This document shows, one piece after another, positions 43,454 through 55,158 of a stretch of 64,000 nt of DNA. The stretch is taken from positions 124,001 to 188,000 of the forward strand of contig JACGCN010000049.1 in NCBI GenBank assembly GCA_014905825.1. The letters run 5' to 3'. The stretch's first letter is position 1. Each line of letters opens with the position of its first letter. Source of the stretch: Lyophyllum atratum. Its lineage: Eukaryota > Basidiomycota > Agaricomycetes > Agaricales > Lyophyllaceae. Both the position numbers and the translations under genes were made by a program. The notes under the pieces were generated by a model. The model worked only from the letters and a program-made list of their open reading frames with translations. It ran no database searches and was not told where the DNA came from.

Positions 43454-44630
43454 ATTCCAACGACGGCCTTGGGGTTGGACGGCTGCAAATGGGTACGTAG
43501 GTAGAATATCTGTATGATGTAGCAAACAATCATTGAATTGTATGGTTCACAGATATTAATTATCATTTATCCCAATGAGAGCCCACGCTGACGCGATAAC
43601 CAGGAGCTCGTAGTGCGTTCAGCATATGTCTCGCCTCCTCGTTCATCTCACGATTCCAGAATGTAAATTGCGCAAAAACAAGGTCGACCTCCTCACCTCC
43701 GATGCCCTCGCCTTCAAAACGACCCACCAGCCCCGAGTGTTCCATGTCGATTGTCTCCTGCGGGGATGCCCGAAATAAGAAACTACATCGCCAGAACAAC
43801 GGCACCAGCTTTCTCGATTGTACTACTTAACACCCTTCAAGCCGCGCCTATAGAAAAGAAGCTCTGACTAGTTACGCTGCAAAGCGGCCCTGCATATCTA
43901 TGCGAGATCCCTCCTTGTCTTGGTTTCTCCCACTGCGACTCGCGATAGTAGTACTCCCCAGGCTATGTGGTCTCTCCGAAGGCAGGAGCCCGAATACCCC
44001 CTCATCAACCCATCGCGCTTCTTGTTCCCCACTCGAGAGTCGAAACAACTTAGTACTACATTGCGCACGTTTCCTGAACAGCCCCCTCACAACTCCAAAA
44101 GCCATGGATGAAGTGGTCGAGCGGTCGTCAGAACCAGATGGGTACTCGCGTCATATCGTATCCTCTGAACCTGGTGGCTTCGGACGCGGGAGTTCGACTC
44201 TCCCAATCATCATAACTTTGAAATGTCAGCTTTTTCCCGAACTTGCTATGCTGGATGAAATATATCGTGTCGTTGCGCCGTGGCACATGCTGTGCATTCA
44301 CGCCGAGACCCAAGTATCGATACCGTAAGGGTCCGTAGGCAGAAGTCCTACCCCCCGCATGAACAACCCTCGGAGCACCCCTAGCAGTAGTAATAAATAG
44401 TACCATGTAAATGTAGCTATAGCAACTGTCCATGCCCGTAGTACGTACCCCCTGTCCATACCCATGCGCATGAATGAATCCAGTATACATTGAGCACCAC
44501 ACGCGTCGCCGCTCGTCCGTTCCCCTGGGATCACAATGCCCCCACTCCGTACATGGTACGCGGTAAAGCATGATGTTCGCAAGCGCATATAGTCCACATC
44601 CCAAGTCCCAAATCCCAAAATACCGCACAA
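43454..44630. other. Intergenic with a tRNA-like relic
   Basis: No protein gene is supported. A minus-strand frame at 43563-43805 (ending Y-R-V-S-V-G-S-H-W-D-K) is protein-like but isolated. The tRNA-like segment at 44107-44212 is listed separately. Confidence 0.4.
44107..44212 (+). pseudogene. Class II tRNA-like relic (Leu/Ser type)
   Basis: It starts GATGAAGTGGTCGAGCGGTC and ends with an intact T-arm GGGAG-TTCGACT-CTCCC and AATCATCA. Five acceptor pairs remain (GATGA/TCATC) but two are lost. No anticodon loop with a T at position 33 can be found, and the middle holds a GGGTAC...GTATCC hairpin. It is probably a decayed tRNA with an intron. Confidence 0.45.
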
Positions 44631-46064
44631 CTACTTCCGCCCCCCAAACGACAACCCCCGATGTAGCGCCCCCGCCACACCCTCCACCGCCCTCCCAACA
44701 GCGACCGTGCCCGAGCGATACCCCAGCCTCTTCGGCGGCGCCGCGCCCGGCGGGAGCCCTCCTGCACCCGAGGACGGCGGCGGGGGCAACGCATAATACA
44801 CGGACCCCTCTCTGTTGGTATTGGTATTGGCATTGGGGGACGGCGAGGCGGAGCGGAAGGGGTCGGTGTATAAGGAGGCGGAGGAGGAGGAGGGGTCGGC
44901 AGCGTGGATGGGGTGTGTCGTTGGAGGGAGACCCGTGTACGCCGTCGTCGTAGTCCCGGTAGTGGAGTTGCTCCATTCCGCCACATGCGCAGGCCCCATC
45001 ACGTCATCGATGATCCTCCCCATCCCCAGCCCCCCCACGTCCTGCACCCGCAGCGGCTCCGCCCCCATCCCCGGCGTCGTCGCCCTCGACCCCGCCACAC
45101 TCGCATCCCGATACGCCCTCAACGCCATCCCCCTCTCCCCCTCCTCATCCTCCTCAAAAAAGTCCTCCCCATCCAGCAGCCCGCGATCCTCGCGCGTGCG
45201 GCGGCGCGGGCGCAGGAGAGTTTGGAGGCGCTCGTGGAGTTTGCGGCGGTGGCGCCGGTAGAGGAAGGTCGCGGCGAGGAGGAGGAGGAGGAGGAGGACG
45301 GAGGCGGTGGTGGCGCCTGCTATTGCGGCGGTGCGTTTTAGGGAGGTGTGTTTGGAGGTGGGGGAGGGGGAGAGGGCGGTTGGGGCTGGGGTTATGATCT
45401 GTGCAGGTGGGTATGTGTGTTAGGTTTGGGATAGGATGGGATGGGTGGGAGGGGAGGGAGGGACGTACGGTTGTGGGGTTGCCGTTTTGGTCGATGGTGG
45501 TGAGGGTCGTCAAGGACTCTGTGAAATTCGAGGAGGCGGTGTTTATGGGGAAAGTGGTGGGTGTGGGCGTGAAGGTTGGTGTTGGAGTGGGTGGTGGAGG
45601 CGGAGAGGAGGAGCCGCTGGCATGGGATGATGACGAGGAGGAGGAGTCGCTTGATGACGGGCCTTGTGACGAGGACGAGGGCGTCGAAGACGGTTCGGGT
45701 GGCTCAGACGAGCTCGATCTGTATGTCAAAGTGAGAGACGCGATCAGCAGCCACGATGGAAAGACGCTTACGGTGGTGGAGGCCGTGATGATGAGCTCGA
45801 AGACGACTCTGGAGGTGGCTCACTACTGGATGACGACGACGAAGACGGCGGCGGGGTTGTCGATGACGAGCTCGTTGTCGACGACTCGCTCGTCGTGCTA
45901 GAGGCAGGCTCTGCTCGCTGGAATACCATGGTATCAAATAAATTAAGTAAAGAGAGAGGAGGGCGATCAGGGTCAGGAAGACACACCGTGCTGCTGCTGC
46001 TTGACGGCGTGGGAGTCGGACTTGGCGTCGAACTCGTCTGTCGCGGGTGCATTCTGCCGTCCAT
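44631..46064 (-). CDS. Ser-rich single-pass membrane protein
   Basis: Four exons on the minus strand: 46064-45987, 45917-45772, 45718-45469 and 45398-44631, giving about 413 residues. The N-terminal part of about 160 residues is almost entirely Ser/Thr/Pro, like a glycosylated cell-surface stalk. A transmembrane helix follows (T-T-A-S-V-L-L-L-L-L-L-L-A-A-T-F-L-Y), then a basic stop-transfer R-R-H-R-R-K and a cytoplasmic tail with an acidic patch (F-F-E-E-D-E-E-G-E) and Tyr/Ser-rich regions. This layout is common for fungal wall-stress sensor-like proteins (Mid2-like), but no sensor domain is seen. No signal peptide is visible at the ATG used (46064; next at 46052), so an upstream exon is likely. 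Strand composition flips several times inside the gene. Confidence 0.7.
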
Positions 46065-46748
46065 CGATCCCTTCCTCTGAGCTCTGGTGGTCGTGGTCGT
46101 GGTGCGGGGACGGCGTCGACACCATGATTCCTGCGGATGATGACAGGTAGTGTATGTATAAGGATCTCCTCGTGGCGGTGCTCCCCCACTGGCTTCTCCA
46201 CTCCGCGACACCCTGCACGGCAATTGGACTCCTGCGATCAAAGGGCAGAATGTAAGAATCGGTAAGCCCCAATGATCCTGGCTTCTAAAGTTCCAAGGAT
46301 TCCTCATGATCATGTAAACTATGTTTCCATATCTCCTGCCAGAACGCCCGATGGCATCTCGTCCGAACACAATCCCATGTCTGTCTCAGTGAGCCCACTT
46401 TACTCGGTGCCAACCAGAAATAAAATCCTGACCAACAGAGCTATTATGACGAGCGGGAGAGTAGAATCCCGGGTCACCGCATTCGGAGAGCCCACATAGC
46501 GCCTTGCACCTCTGGGCCACCTACCTCGTCATCTCCAGATTCGTATGCGTGGATGCCGAGACGTGAGCGTGCATTATATTTCTGAGATTTTCGAACGTTC
46601 TGCACGATGGCCCGAGCGCAAGCACTGGATAAGTTCAAAAGAAAGTATATGAGGAATATAATTAGCAATATACAGTATATGTACGCCACGGCCAACACAA
46701 AATAGAGATGTAAGAAAATGTGACAATGAGTAGCATTCTCAAAACTCC
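46065..46748. other. Intergenic, 0.7 kb
   Basis: No protein gene is seen. It may contain the missing first exon of the Ser-rich membrane protein, and it holds a tRNA-like segment at 46447-46530. Confidence 0.4.
46447..46530 (-). pseudogene. tRNA-like relic
   Basis: On the minus strand GACGAG near one end pairs with CTCGTC at the other, a D-arm-like GGCCCAGAGGTGCAAGGC follows, and CGGGA/TCCCG encloses TTCTACTC in the T-arm position (8 rather than 7 bases). An anticodon arm cannot be closed. It could be chance pairing. Confidence 0.3.
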
Positions 46749-48812
46749 TCAGAAACTTCCAAGCCACAACGGACCACCCATCACACCGACAAATCCTCCC
46801 ATAGCCCTGTCCATTCCCCGTCGCTCACGATCCTCACTCCGGTTCCTCACCTTCTCCTTATACTCAATTTCCCTGACCGCCTTCTCCCTTCGCTCGCCAA
46901 GTTCCCGCGCCACCCACCTCGCGACCCCTGCAACCGCCTGCAAAGGCTCATTCTTGCAAGAGAGAAGGTATCCTTGAATCTCTGCAGTCGAGAACTCGTG
47001 CTCCGGGATTTGTTCAGCGAATTTAGCAGCTAAGTCGGGCATGGACAACGAGTAGATTCCGTCTTGTTTCTCGGCAGACTGGAGAGTGGTCATAATGTGA
47101 CCCTTTGAATTTGGTGGACGGCCGAAGAAGCGCAGAAACAGAGCGGAAGCTTGGGCTTTCGTCGTGTATCTATACTGGATCTTCATATCAATCCTTCCGG
47201 GGCGGAGAAGGGCGGGGTCGAGCCGGTCAAGGTAATTGGTCTGTGGATCACGTCTTCCTCTTAAAATACTTCAGCAAAGGCAATTGAAGGACGACAGACC
47301 GTAGCAAAAAATAGTATACCCTCCTCGCTACCCACACCATCTATAGCGTTCAAAAGGCCTGAGAGCGTCACAGCGCACTCCCTCCTTCTCCCTGGAATAT
47401 AAAGGGATCCGAAGGGACCAGGGGCCATGTAGTGAGATGGTTCCTCGTCGTCGTCTTCGTCGCGCGAGGAGAAGGCGCAGTCGATGTCTTCGATGAGGAG
47501 GATGGAGTGCTTGGGGATTGAGGAGACGGCTATCCGTAGGTAAGAGTCGTTGATGCTGTGGGCGCGTGATTAGCTGATGAGATGCGGGAGGATGGTACTG
47601 GATGTACAAGCCGGAGGACAGGGAGATGGTGTATATCTCTAGGCCCAGTTCGCCCGCCTTTGAGCGTATCACGGGTGTCAGCGTCTTCTTTCGTCTGGGA
47701 ACTGAAGACAGGTGAACTTACGAGCGCATAGATGGTTGATGCTGTCGCGTGGCTGATTGAGTCCAAGTAAACTGTTTAACAACAGCTATGACGCTTACTT
47801 TTTCCTGTCCCCGGCGGACCATGCAGGAGATACCCACGCCTATACGGTATCCCCGCCTCGGTGTACCACTCTTCCGTGCTAAGAAACTCTTGCGCATCTT
47901 GGACAAGGGATTCCACGACGCCGTCCGTCAAGACGATAGAGCTCAGGGGTCTGCGGGCCTTGTGCTTGATGCCCCTCCAACCCAAATCCTGCGAGGTTCA
48001 GTGAATGAAAGTAATGTGTAGGTTAGAGGGTACACGCACGATATCGGCTGTATGAATAACGACATCGGAGCAGTTGGATTTCTTGTAACGCGCTCGCGCT
48101 TCTTCAACGAAGATGGAAAGGACGGCTGTATCCAGCGTATAGATCCTGTCCCGCATGGCAAGTGATCAACTCACAACGTAACTTCCGCAATCAGCTGAAG
48201 CCACGCACGAGATAGCTATGGTAGACGGCGAATACTCCCCACCCCAAGCGCTGGTTCCAAGTTCCGTCGCAACCCAATACCCCCGCCACCGAAACATCTG
48301 CGGGTCCCTATACGTCGGGATATATTCCGTGCTCCCATTCGATTCCGCTCCGAGCGAGATACCGTGCCAACTGTGCTTCCAGCTTTTGGCGCTGACGTAG
48401 AAATCATGCGAGCGACGCCACACTTTCTCTTCGTTCTGCGGAGGGTGGTGTGAGGTCAAGCCACTCTAAAGAAGATTTGGTTTTCTCACCAGGAGTGAGA
48501 TGACCCATTCGTAAGAGGGGTCTCCCTCTGTGAACGTGGCGCTAACGCAATATTCTGAAAGTAAGGGAGGATTTTGATTCTCATTCAGATAATGACAATC
48601 AGCGCTCTCCTCAGGCAAGACTTACCAAACTGAAATCGTTCCATAACCCAGTGGAGAAATCTCCATCCAACGTCCATAAGTGTCCCCAGAACGAAGAGTT
48701 GAGCACTCTGCCCCATAAACGGGATTCGCGGCAACGAAGCGATAGGCGAGAAACACATGAAGCGGCTCAGCCAGGAAACATCAGTGCAGATTCGGGCGCG
48801 TAGCTTCGTCAT
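46749..48812 (-). CDS. BCS1-like AAA ATPase
   Basis: Nine exons on the minus strand: 48812-48626, 48554-48490, 48435-48209, 48145-48040, 47988-47799, 47741-47722, 47657-47608, 47555-47300 and 47240-46749, giving 530 residues. The BCS1 N-terminal region is present (Y-E-W-V-I-S-L-L near residue 78, then W-R-R-S-H-D-F). The AAA module has Walker A G-P-P-G-T-G-K-T at 252-259, Walker B I-L-L-I-E-D-I-D at 300-307, and [20 protein letters not shown] with the arginine finger. Bcs1 inserts the Rieske protein into mitochondrial complex III; Agaricomycetes carry many Bcs1-like copies of unclear role, and this one looks like such a paralogue. A 20-base exon encodes the residues just after Walker A. The first ATG at 48812 is assumed; M-C-F-S at 48758 is an alternative. 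Confidence 0.92.
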
Positions 48813-49784
48813 AATAGCCTTGGTTATGTTGACCTTTCGCGTAATAGGCTGGTAGGCAGTACCTTGGTTCGAGTTGAGCCACAGTCGGACGAATGAAGTA
48901 AGTTAGCATGCGGGAACGGGCACCTTCCGCAAGTGTGTGGCGAGGGCATGGCACGTTGGCCACTAGCTCCTTCGGGAACAATCTCGAATAGCGAGAGGCA
49001 GTGGCAGATGCGGATCCGATAATCGCCGTACCGTGGCCCCACACAGGTTACGGAGTCAGTGACAGTAATGGGATCTGGATTGTATCGATTATGGGCGTCA
49101 GCGCTCAGGACAGCATAGCAGTGAGGCAAGACTATGATAATCGCTGAGTTGGGTAGCTTGAATGCTCGACGATGTCTCCGAGGGTGATGCATTTGATCAG
49201 TCTGGTGGGCCAACATCCTGTGGCCGCGTGTCAAGACAGCAGTGAGTCAAAACTATGATAATGGCTGGATTGGGTAGCTTGAATGCTCGACGATCCCCCG
49301 AGGGTGACGCGTTTGGTCAGTCTGCTGGGCTAGCATGGTGTGGCCGCGTGGTGAATTGACTCGGACGTAAGGATCGAAGGTTGCTTTCCGAGAACCGACT
49401 CGAGCGTCCGAGAACACGTGTTATGACTAGTGACTAGTCTATTTGATGCTAAGATTCAAGATCGATTAACGATGGTTTAAAAGTAGCCAAAACGGAGCTG
49501 ACGAGTCACAGATTTTCAAAGAAGCTTGATTGATTATGCTACAAAGTAGAAGCCAGGTTTTAGTATAGAAGAGGGGTTCTTAAGTCGAGAGAGGTGACGA
49601 TTGTAAGATACGAACATGAAGAAAGATATGCAGTTACACCTGATAGTATGAAGTAACTGAGCTTTCAAAAACGTCCAGAATAAAATTCAAGAAACGATAG
49701 TTATACTTGAACGGCCTGGAGGATCAATGAAACGCATCAGTCAGACTGAATGGGAAGGAGAAAGATCGATCCTATGACTGACGT
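48813..49784. other. Intergenic with a tandem duplication
   Basis: No gene was recognised upstream of the BCS1-like gene. The segment 49115-49340 holds two copies of a unit of about 111 bp. Confidence 0.5.
49115..49340. repeat. Two tandem copies of a 111-bp unit
   Basis: Shared words recur with a 111-base shift: ACTATGATAAT, TTGGGTAGCTTGAATGCTCG, CCGAGGGTGA, TCAGTCTG and TGTGGCCGCGTG. The copies differ by substitutions and small gaps. Confidence 0.85.
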
Positions 49785-51124
49785 TCACAGGCGAGCATTT
49801 TCAATTACGACTTCATCGCCACTCAGTTCCTCATCGTCGTCAAAGTCGCTATCCACCGAATCCGAATCGGACTGCAGGGTCGACGTTTCCTCTTTCTCAT
49901 CGATATCGGTCTGACCATCGACGCCAAGCTCCAGAGCCGGGGCCGGATTATCGACATCAATGACGCCATCCGGGTTTGCTACAGCGCCCTCGGGCGTAGA
50001 CTCCCTCGAATCCCAGTCAGGGTACACGCCGTCGGGAACAGATGCTTGGATCTCAGCACCCGTATCTTCATCCATGTCAACATCATTCGACGCGCTATCG
50101 TCGCCCTCCACCACCATCTCGCTCTCGGAATCACTGTCGTCAACGGTTTCGTACCCAGGGCAGGTGAGGACCGGCCCGTCATCGACAAATGGGACTTCCA
50201 AACGATCGTCGTATGCACCATCCTCGTCCTCATCCTCGTCCATGCCATCCCACGCAGCCATCCTCGTGACCCAAATCCCGGGAGCGTCCAGTACCGTCTC
50301 CCATTTCCCCGATTTCCCTGTACCCGGGTACAGAATGCCCTCCTCTATGATGCCCTCGACAAATGAAGCCCCGTCTAAATCATCGTCATCGAGATAAAAC
50401 CTCCTCCCAAGCTGGATCTTCCAGAAGTGTCCTTTGAGCATCTTCGGACCCGCGAACTCAGCGTAGAGAGTAGGATCTGCCCACGCGAAGATCCCACTTG
50501 CGTGACTATACTCCAGGTTAAACGTTTCGATCATAAGACGCGTCGCCCCACGCTGGAGGAGGGCTTCGTACTCCTCGTCAGAGTAGCCAGGGAGGGCGCG
50601 GAATGGACCGACGTCACGCAGGGGCGTCGTGCCTCGAGGGGCCCGGACACGGTCACAATCGTTCGAAGCCTCAGTGAAAAGGGAGTCGACCGGAAGGGAG
50701 TTCTCTTCATTTTCCTAGGCAAAATCAGACTAGAATGGGATGTGGAAGAAGGAGTGGCTCAGACATACCTTATCCCAGAAGAACTCCATTTGACACCCCT
50801 CGCAAAACCCTTCGATGATCTCCCAAGCGCATTCGGTGCAGCGGTAGGTGTCGTGAGCAGCATCGTATATAGGTTCGGGAAGGCCGTTGTTGTCCTCCTC
50901 CTCAGTCTCAGTATCTGCACCCTCGTCGCCTTCCTCGTTCTTGACCACCGCCGCAGCTTTCTCTGCTAATTCTTGTTCAAGCTCAGCAACTCGCGTCCTG
51001 AGCTTGACGATGGTCTGAATAAAAGGATTTAGAACGCCCGGTATGAAATGGAGAATTTCGAGATAGTACGCGCCCGATTTCGTCGTTCAAGCCGAGACGT
51101 CAGAGCTTGAACATCCTCTGGCAT
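49785..51124 (-). CDS. Coiled-coil / Cys4 / acidic-tail protein, unrecognised
   Basis: Three exons on the minus strand: 51124-51074, 51014-50769 and 50714-49785, giving about 408 residues. Residues 1-45 are a coiled coil (L-R-T-R-V-A-E-L-E-Q-E-L-A). A short Cys4 motif, Y-R-C-T-E-C-A-W-E-I-I-E-G-F-C-E-G-C, follows at about 80-97 and could bind one zinc. The middle block is well ordered: L-P-G-Y-S-D-E-E-Y-E-A-L-L-Q-R-G-A-T-R-L-M, then E-Y-S-H-A-S-G-I-F-A-W-A-D and G-H-F-W-K-I-Q-L-G-R-R-F. The last 150 residues are strongly acidic. The composition suggests a nuclear protein; I know no named family. The exon 1 donor is uncertain: phase requires a GC donor at 51073, or a GT much earlier. Confidence 0.75.
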
Positions 51125-52279
51125 CTTGATGGACTAATACGCGAAATTTGCTCTTGAGTCGCGTACAGCTGGTGAAGCAAGGGGGAAACGTGAGCCCGGG
51201 TGAACTCAGGTCGTGACTGTGCAAATCAAAACTGGAGCTGGTGGAATATCAGGTCATGAGTTTTCCTCAAGCCTTTCTATAGGAAATTTACCTGAGCGAC
51301 TCGAGGATGGACAATGGTGAAACAGTGAACAACTTTTGAGACCACAGGGTCGGCGGCGTACACACGTCGCGAACCGAAAAAGGGAACTGCCGATTCTCCC
51401 GATTTCCGACTTACAATCCCGAACCGCGGGGTTAGAAGCACTTTGTTACTCCGTAATACTTGCGTATTATCCTCTGCAACCTTCTATAATTCGGCGCATT
51501 GGCCACTGCTGGATGCTTCCATTATCTGAAGAAGATCGCCCTCCAGCTGTATGTGGCTAGCAATCGAGAAATACGGACATTGACTCGAGTACTGTCGACA
51601 ACTTCGCGTGCGAGTTCAGATGGAATATCTTGCGTTCGACCGCGGATGCGTCCTGAAATTCCCAGACGCTTCCCAACACCTTCCAAGGAAATCGTGAGTC
51701 TCGAGCTCGGAGCTCTTCTCATCTTTGATCATGATCGCCGATAGCTGGCTTACTGATGCCTATCAGAGGGAAAACCATGCCTCGAGATGGTACCAAGGCT
51801 GCCAGGTGCATCGTCAGAAGTGGTTGAATCCGTTTAGCAAGTAAGCCCTTTCCTCGAAAAAGAGCTGCACCTTATGTATGGGAGACATGTTCAGATCGTT
51901 ACCATCCAGCGTCATCCGCATTTTCGGGGTTCAACGTCCGGCTTTCATCCGATCATGCGTCCAACTGATTCAGGGAAAGCCTTCACTGTGAATTGAGGGG
52001 GGTGCTCCAGCCAACCTCAGGTCATCTGAAGTCGTGATACGTAGTGAAGTGATCTATAAGCGGCGTCACGGCGAACTCTGAATTCCCTTGTCAGTTGGTC
52101 GGCAACAGCCGCTCCTGCTTTTGTAATCCCTGAGGATATCGGAGCACGCAAACTACAGTCCCTGTCACCAACGACGGTGTCAATGCTTGCTTGCTCCCAG
52201 AAGTGCACCTACTAACCGAGCTTTTGGCATAGGTACTATTCCCCTTGGTTATTAGTGGCTAATTAGGCTCCAATTACAG
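51125..52279. other. Divergent intergenic, 1.2 kb
   Basis: Short frames near 51336-51744 have no family resemblance. The sequence AATTACAG directly before the ATG at 52280 looks like a splice acceptor, so an upstream exon of the F-box gene may lie here. Confidence 0.4.
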
Positions 52280-53707
52280 ATGACCCTCATCCCACAAGAC
52301 GGTCTATGGATCGACAGTGATCGTTCGGATTTGGAGCGCACCCCTGGCCATCGTCCCAAAGGCTCGCAGCGTCGCGGGTACAAGCCTTTGATACACAGAC
52401 TTCCTTTCGAACTCTTAACACAGGTGTTCATCGAAGTCTGCCGTAACACCGGTTTAGGTCCGCTCTACTATACGCAACTGGCACCCGTAACAATCCTTGC
52501 GTTGGTGTGCAGTTTATGGAGGGACGTCGTCGTGCCTAATCCCATTCTCTGGTCCTCATTTCGTTTCACCGCCGGTAATTCGTTTCGCACCGATAATACC
52601 AAAACTTTGTTGCCTATCCTCCGCCTATTCCTTCGACGTTCCTACCCATCAGACCTTGCAGTCTGTGTCCAGATTCAAGACGGCCCCCAAGATGATCCGT
52701 GTTTCGACGAGCTTGCTCTGCACTCGGAAAGATGGGGCCATCTGCACCTCGATGTCTTCCCGCGGCTGATCCCAAAGCTCAATACTGTCAAGAACCGCGT
52801 CTCCGCTTTAAAGACCTTATCCCTCCAAAGCAAAGCGAGCCGGGTATCCCCCTCTAGCGATGTCGTGGATGCGTTCGAATATGCACCTCTGCTCCGCAAC
52901 GTCGCTACGCGCGGGGTTCCCCCTTCCGCTCTCCGCATTCCATGGGATCAGATCACTGATCTGACCTACGATCCACCAGATTCGACGGGAATGGAGTGGG
53001 CTCAGCAATGCTCCAACCTTCAATCACTGACAATCTATCCAACCTCGCTCCGAAATGCCCATTCCATTCACCCCCTCCTAGGACAGTTCACGATCTCCCT
53101 TGGACTACGCAGCCCGCCAAACGCACTTGATATATCGTCATGCTTCACCATGCCCCATCTCCTCTCTCTCAAGATCAACTCCGCCTCCCCAACCAAGTAC
53201 TTCGTGTGGTTCCATGCCGAGTTCCTCGCATTCGTAGCGCGCTCCCCGCCATTCGCCCTTCGCGAATTCATCCTCGTCAACCTTTACACGGACATGACCG
53301 ACGACCAGCTCATCGAGTGCCTCCGCGTGCTGCCTTCCCTACAGACGCTCAAAATCCTCGAAACATACCGAAAGCCTTTATTCACACACGAAGTTTGCCG
53401 TGCCCTCACGCGCCGTGCCTACGACATCAATGACATGAGCGACGAGGAAAGCTCAATGCACCTCTCGCCTATGTTAACGACGCTCTACCTAGGAGAAGGG
53501 TTGATCGTTGACCCAGAGACCCTAGCGGATATGCTCGAGTCCCGTTCGCCACACGCCGGCGACCCGGATTACGATGAACTAGCAAATCTCACGTCGCTTA
53601 CGCTCGGAGCCGTATTTTGGGCGTTTCCCCGCAAGAACGCTGCGATGGCGCGGTTCAAGACGCTGGCGGCGAGGGGGTTGAATATATCCGTGATCCCTAC
53701 TGCGTAG
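52280..53707 (+). CDS. F-box protein (Agaricomycete type)
   Basis: This is a single open exon of 475 residues. The F-box helix set is L-I-H-R-L-P-F-E-L-L-T-Q-V-F-I-E-V-C at about 37-54, then T-Q-L-A-P-V-T-I-L-A-L-V-C-S-L-W-R-D-V-V and N-P-I-L-W-S-S-F, the standard opening of the large Agaricomycete F-box family. The rest shows loose leucine-rich units (L-K-T-L-S-L-Q-S, L-Q-S-L-T-I-Y-P, L-S-L-K-I-N). Such proteins pair with Skp1 and choose SCF ubiquitin-ligase targets; the target is unknown. Relatives usually start with a short coiled coil 30-60 residues before the F-box; here only 36 residues precede it and the ATG follows an acceptor-like AATTACAG, so a short upstream exon is possible. Confidence 0.85.
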   Translation: MTLIPQDGLWIDSDRSDLERTPGHRPKGSQRRGYKPLIHRLPFELLTQVFIEVCRNTGLGPLYYTQLAPVTILALVCSLWRDVVVPNPILWSSFRFTAGNSFRTDNTKTLLPILRLFLRRSYPSDLAVCVQIQDGPQDDPCFDELALHSERWGHLHLDVFPRLIPKLNTVKNRVSALKTLSLQSKASRVSPSSDVVDAFEYAPLLRNVATRGVPPSALRIPWDQITDLTYDPPDSTGMEWAQQCSNLQSLTIYPTSLRNAHSIHPLLGQFTISLGLRSPPNALDISSCFTMPHLLSLKINSASPTKYFVWFHAEFLAFVARSPPFALREFILVNLYTDMTDDQLIECLRVLPSLQTLKILETYRKPLFTHEVCRALTRRAYDINDMSDEESSMHLSPMLTTLYLGEGLIVDPETLADMLESRSPHAGDPDYDELANLTSLTLGAVFWAFPRKNAAMARFKTLAARGLNISVIPTA

Positions 53708-55158
53708 GAGTTTTGTTAAGAACGCCCGTGGTAAGTATCTTACGGGTGGCCTGATAAGTTTCATTCATGGATGTTTTTGTTTCAGGCTAAGCATCCTAAC
53801 CCGCGTTATTTGACGTGTTGCCTTCGTTGATCTTATGATCTATATACCCTTCCAGCTTCCATAATGGCAGCCGGCGTTATTCGAGGATCATGGTCGACAT
53901 AGTGGTTCCATTCTCAGCTAGCAGCCATATGCTTCGCATTCGTCGTACGCAGCCAAATTGGTGTTCCAAATTACCACACGGCAGGCCAGTTCTCCTCGGG
54001 TTTGATGCTGCATTTTCCCTTTCACACTCAAGTTCCGTCTTGTATTTATTGCCTCGTTAGTGTCGGGTACTTGTAAGATATGACACACACGTAGTCTCCA
54101 ATCTCTTGCTATTAACTAACATGACCAATACATCCATCTGAGGTCCCATATCGTGAAGTTCGCCTAGTTTACCTCACATGAATGAAGTGATGCTGATGAG
54201 GTTCATGGCATTCGACATCAATCACCGTCATTTCACTTGGGTATCAGGAAACGTCGGTGGTTACAAGCTCCTTCTTACCTGTTCTCTTTACCTAGTGTCA
54301 AAACCGCTGCCTCCATCTCCATGTATCTGGATGTTTTCCCGTAGAAACGCCTGATTCTGGCCAAGTACTTTTCCAGAACCTAGCTGTCTATGTGCTTTTC
54401 CGAATGGCTATCATTACACAGATGCGGGCATCTCAGCATTCGGTGAGACCAGGTACTCGAGTAGATGGTCGGGTGGTGATGAGTCATGGACGGAGGTTCA
54501 TGCGAGTCTCCACCAGAGCCGGGCTTGGGTGTCGGTGAATTTCTATCTTGACTTCGAAGAAATGATAGGTAATTGGGCCCGGTTCATCCACCCAAACCGG
54601 GGCCAAATTGACATACCACTGTGTCAGAGCAGCGACATTTGGCATCCTTTTCGTGAAATGGATATGTTCCGTTCGGAAAAAAGCATCGTTGGGCGTCGGA
54701 GACGATGACGGAAAGGGTGAGAGACGAGTCTAGTTGATAGTATAAAATCGTCGGATTTCTGACAGACCACCGGGCCTCCGGACCGAAATAATCCATGACG
54801 TTGACAAGGACTTCCAACAACGTCAAACAATCGCTGTCATCAAGTTGACATCAACCATCAAAAGGTTCTGGACCGTAGGCAACCCACAAACGTCGATGAA
54901 CTCACAGGTGGTTGGTGAGCAAGATGGCAGGCAGTGGACGAGTTTATCCCCTGATAAGATTCGATTCTGGTTTTGACTCTATTCATAACACGCACATTGA
55001 CGACGATTCGTCCAGAATTCTTTCGAAGGCTTACAGATTGAATATGCTTAATATATAAGCCCTCATTTCTCAGCAACGGGAAGCGCGTAATACTTATATC
55101 CTGTACCCTATAAAGCGCAAGCCTATTTCGCGACATATCTTGTTCCCCAATCGCTACC
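53708..55158. other. Gene-poor intergenic, 1.45 kb
   Basis: No gene was recognised. Small minus-strand frames at 54584-54830 lack support. The 3' part is the promoter of the old yellow enzyme gene. Confidence 0.45.
55110..55115 (+). promoter_or_regulatory. TATA box of the OYE gene
   Basis: TATAAA lies 44 bases before the ATG at 55159 and supports that start. Confidence 0.55.

Noticed and set aside
44128..44976. 282-residue minus-strand frame
   Set aside because: Most of it overlaps, in another frame, the last exon of the Ser-rich membrane gene, and it also crosses the tRNA relic.
47300..47560. Apparent frameshift in the BCS1-like gene
   Set aside because: It vanished after careful recounting of the exon; the frame is continuous with donor ACG|GTCTG at 47300.
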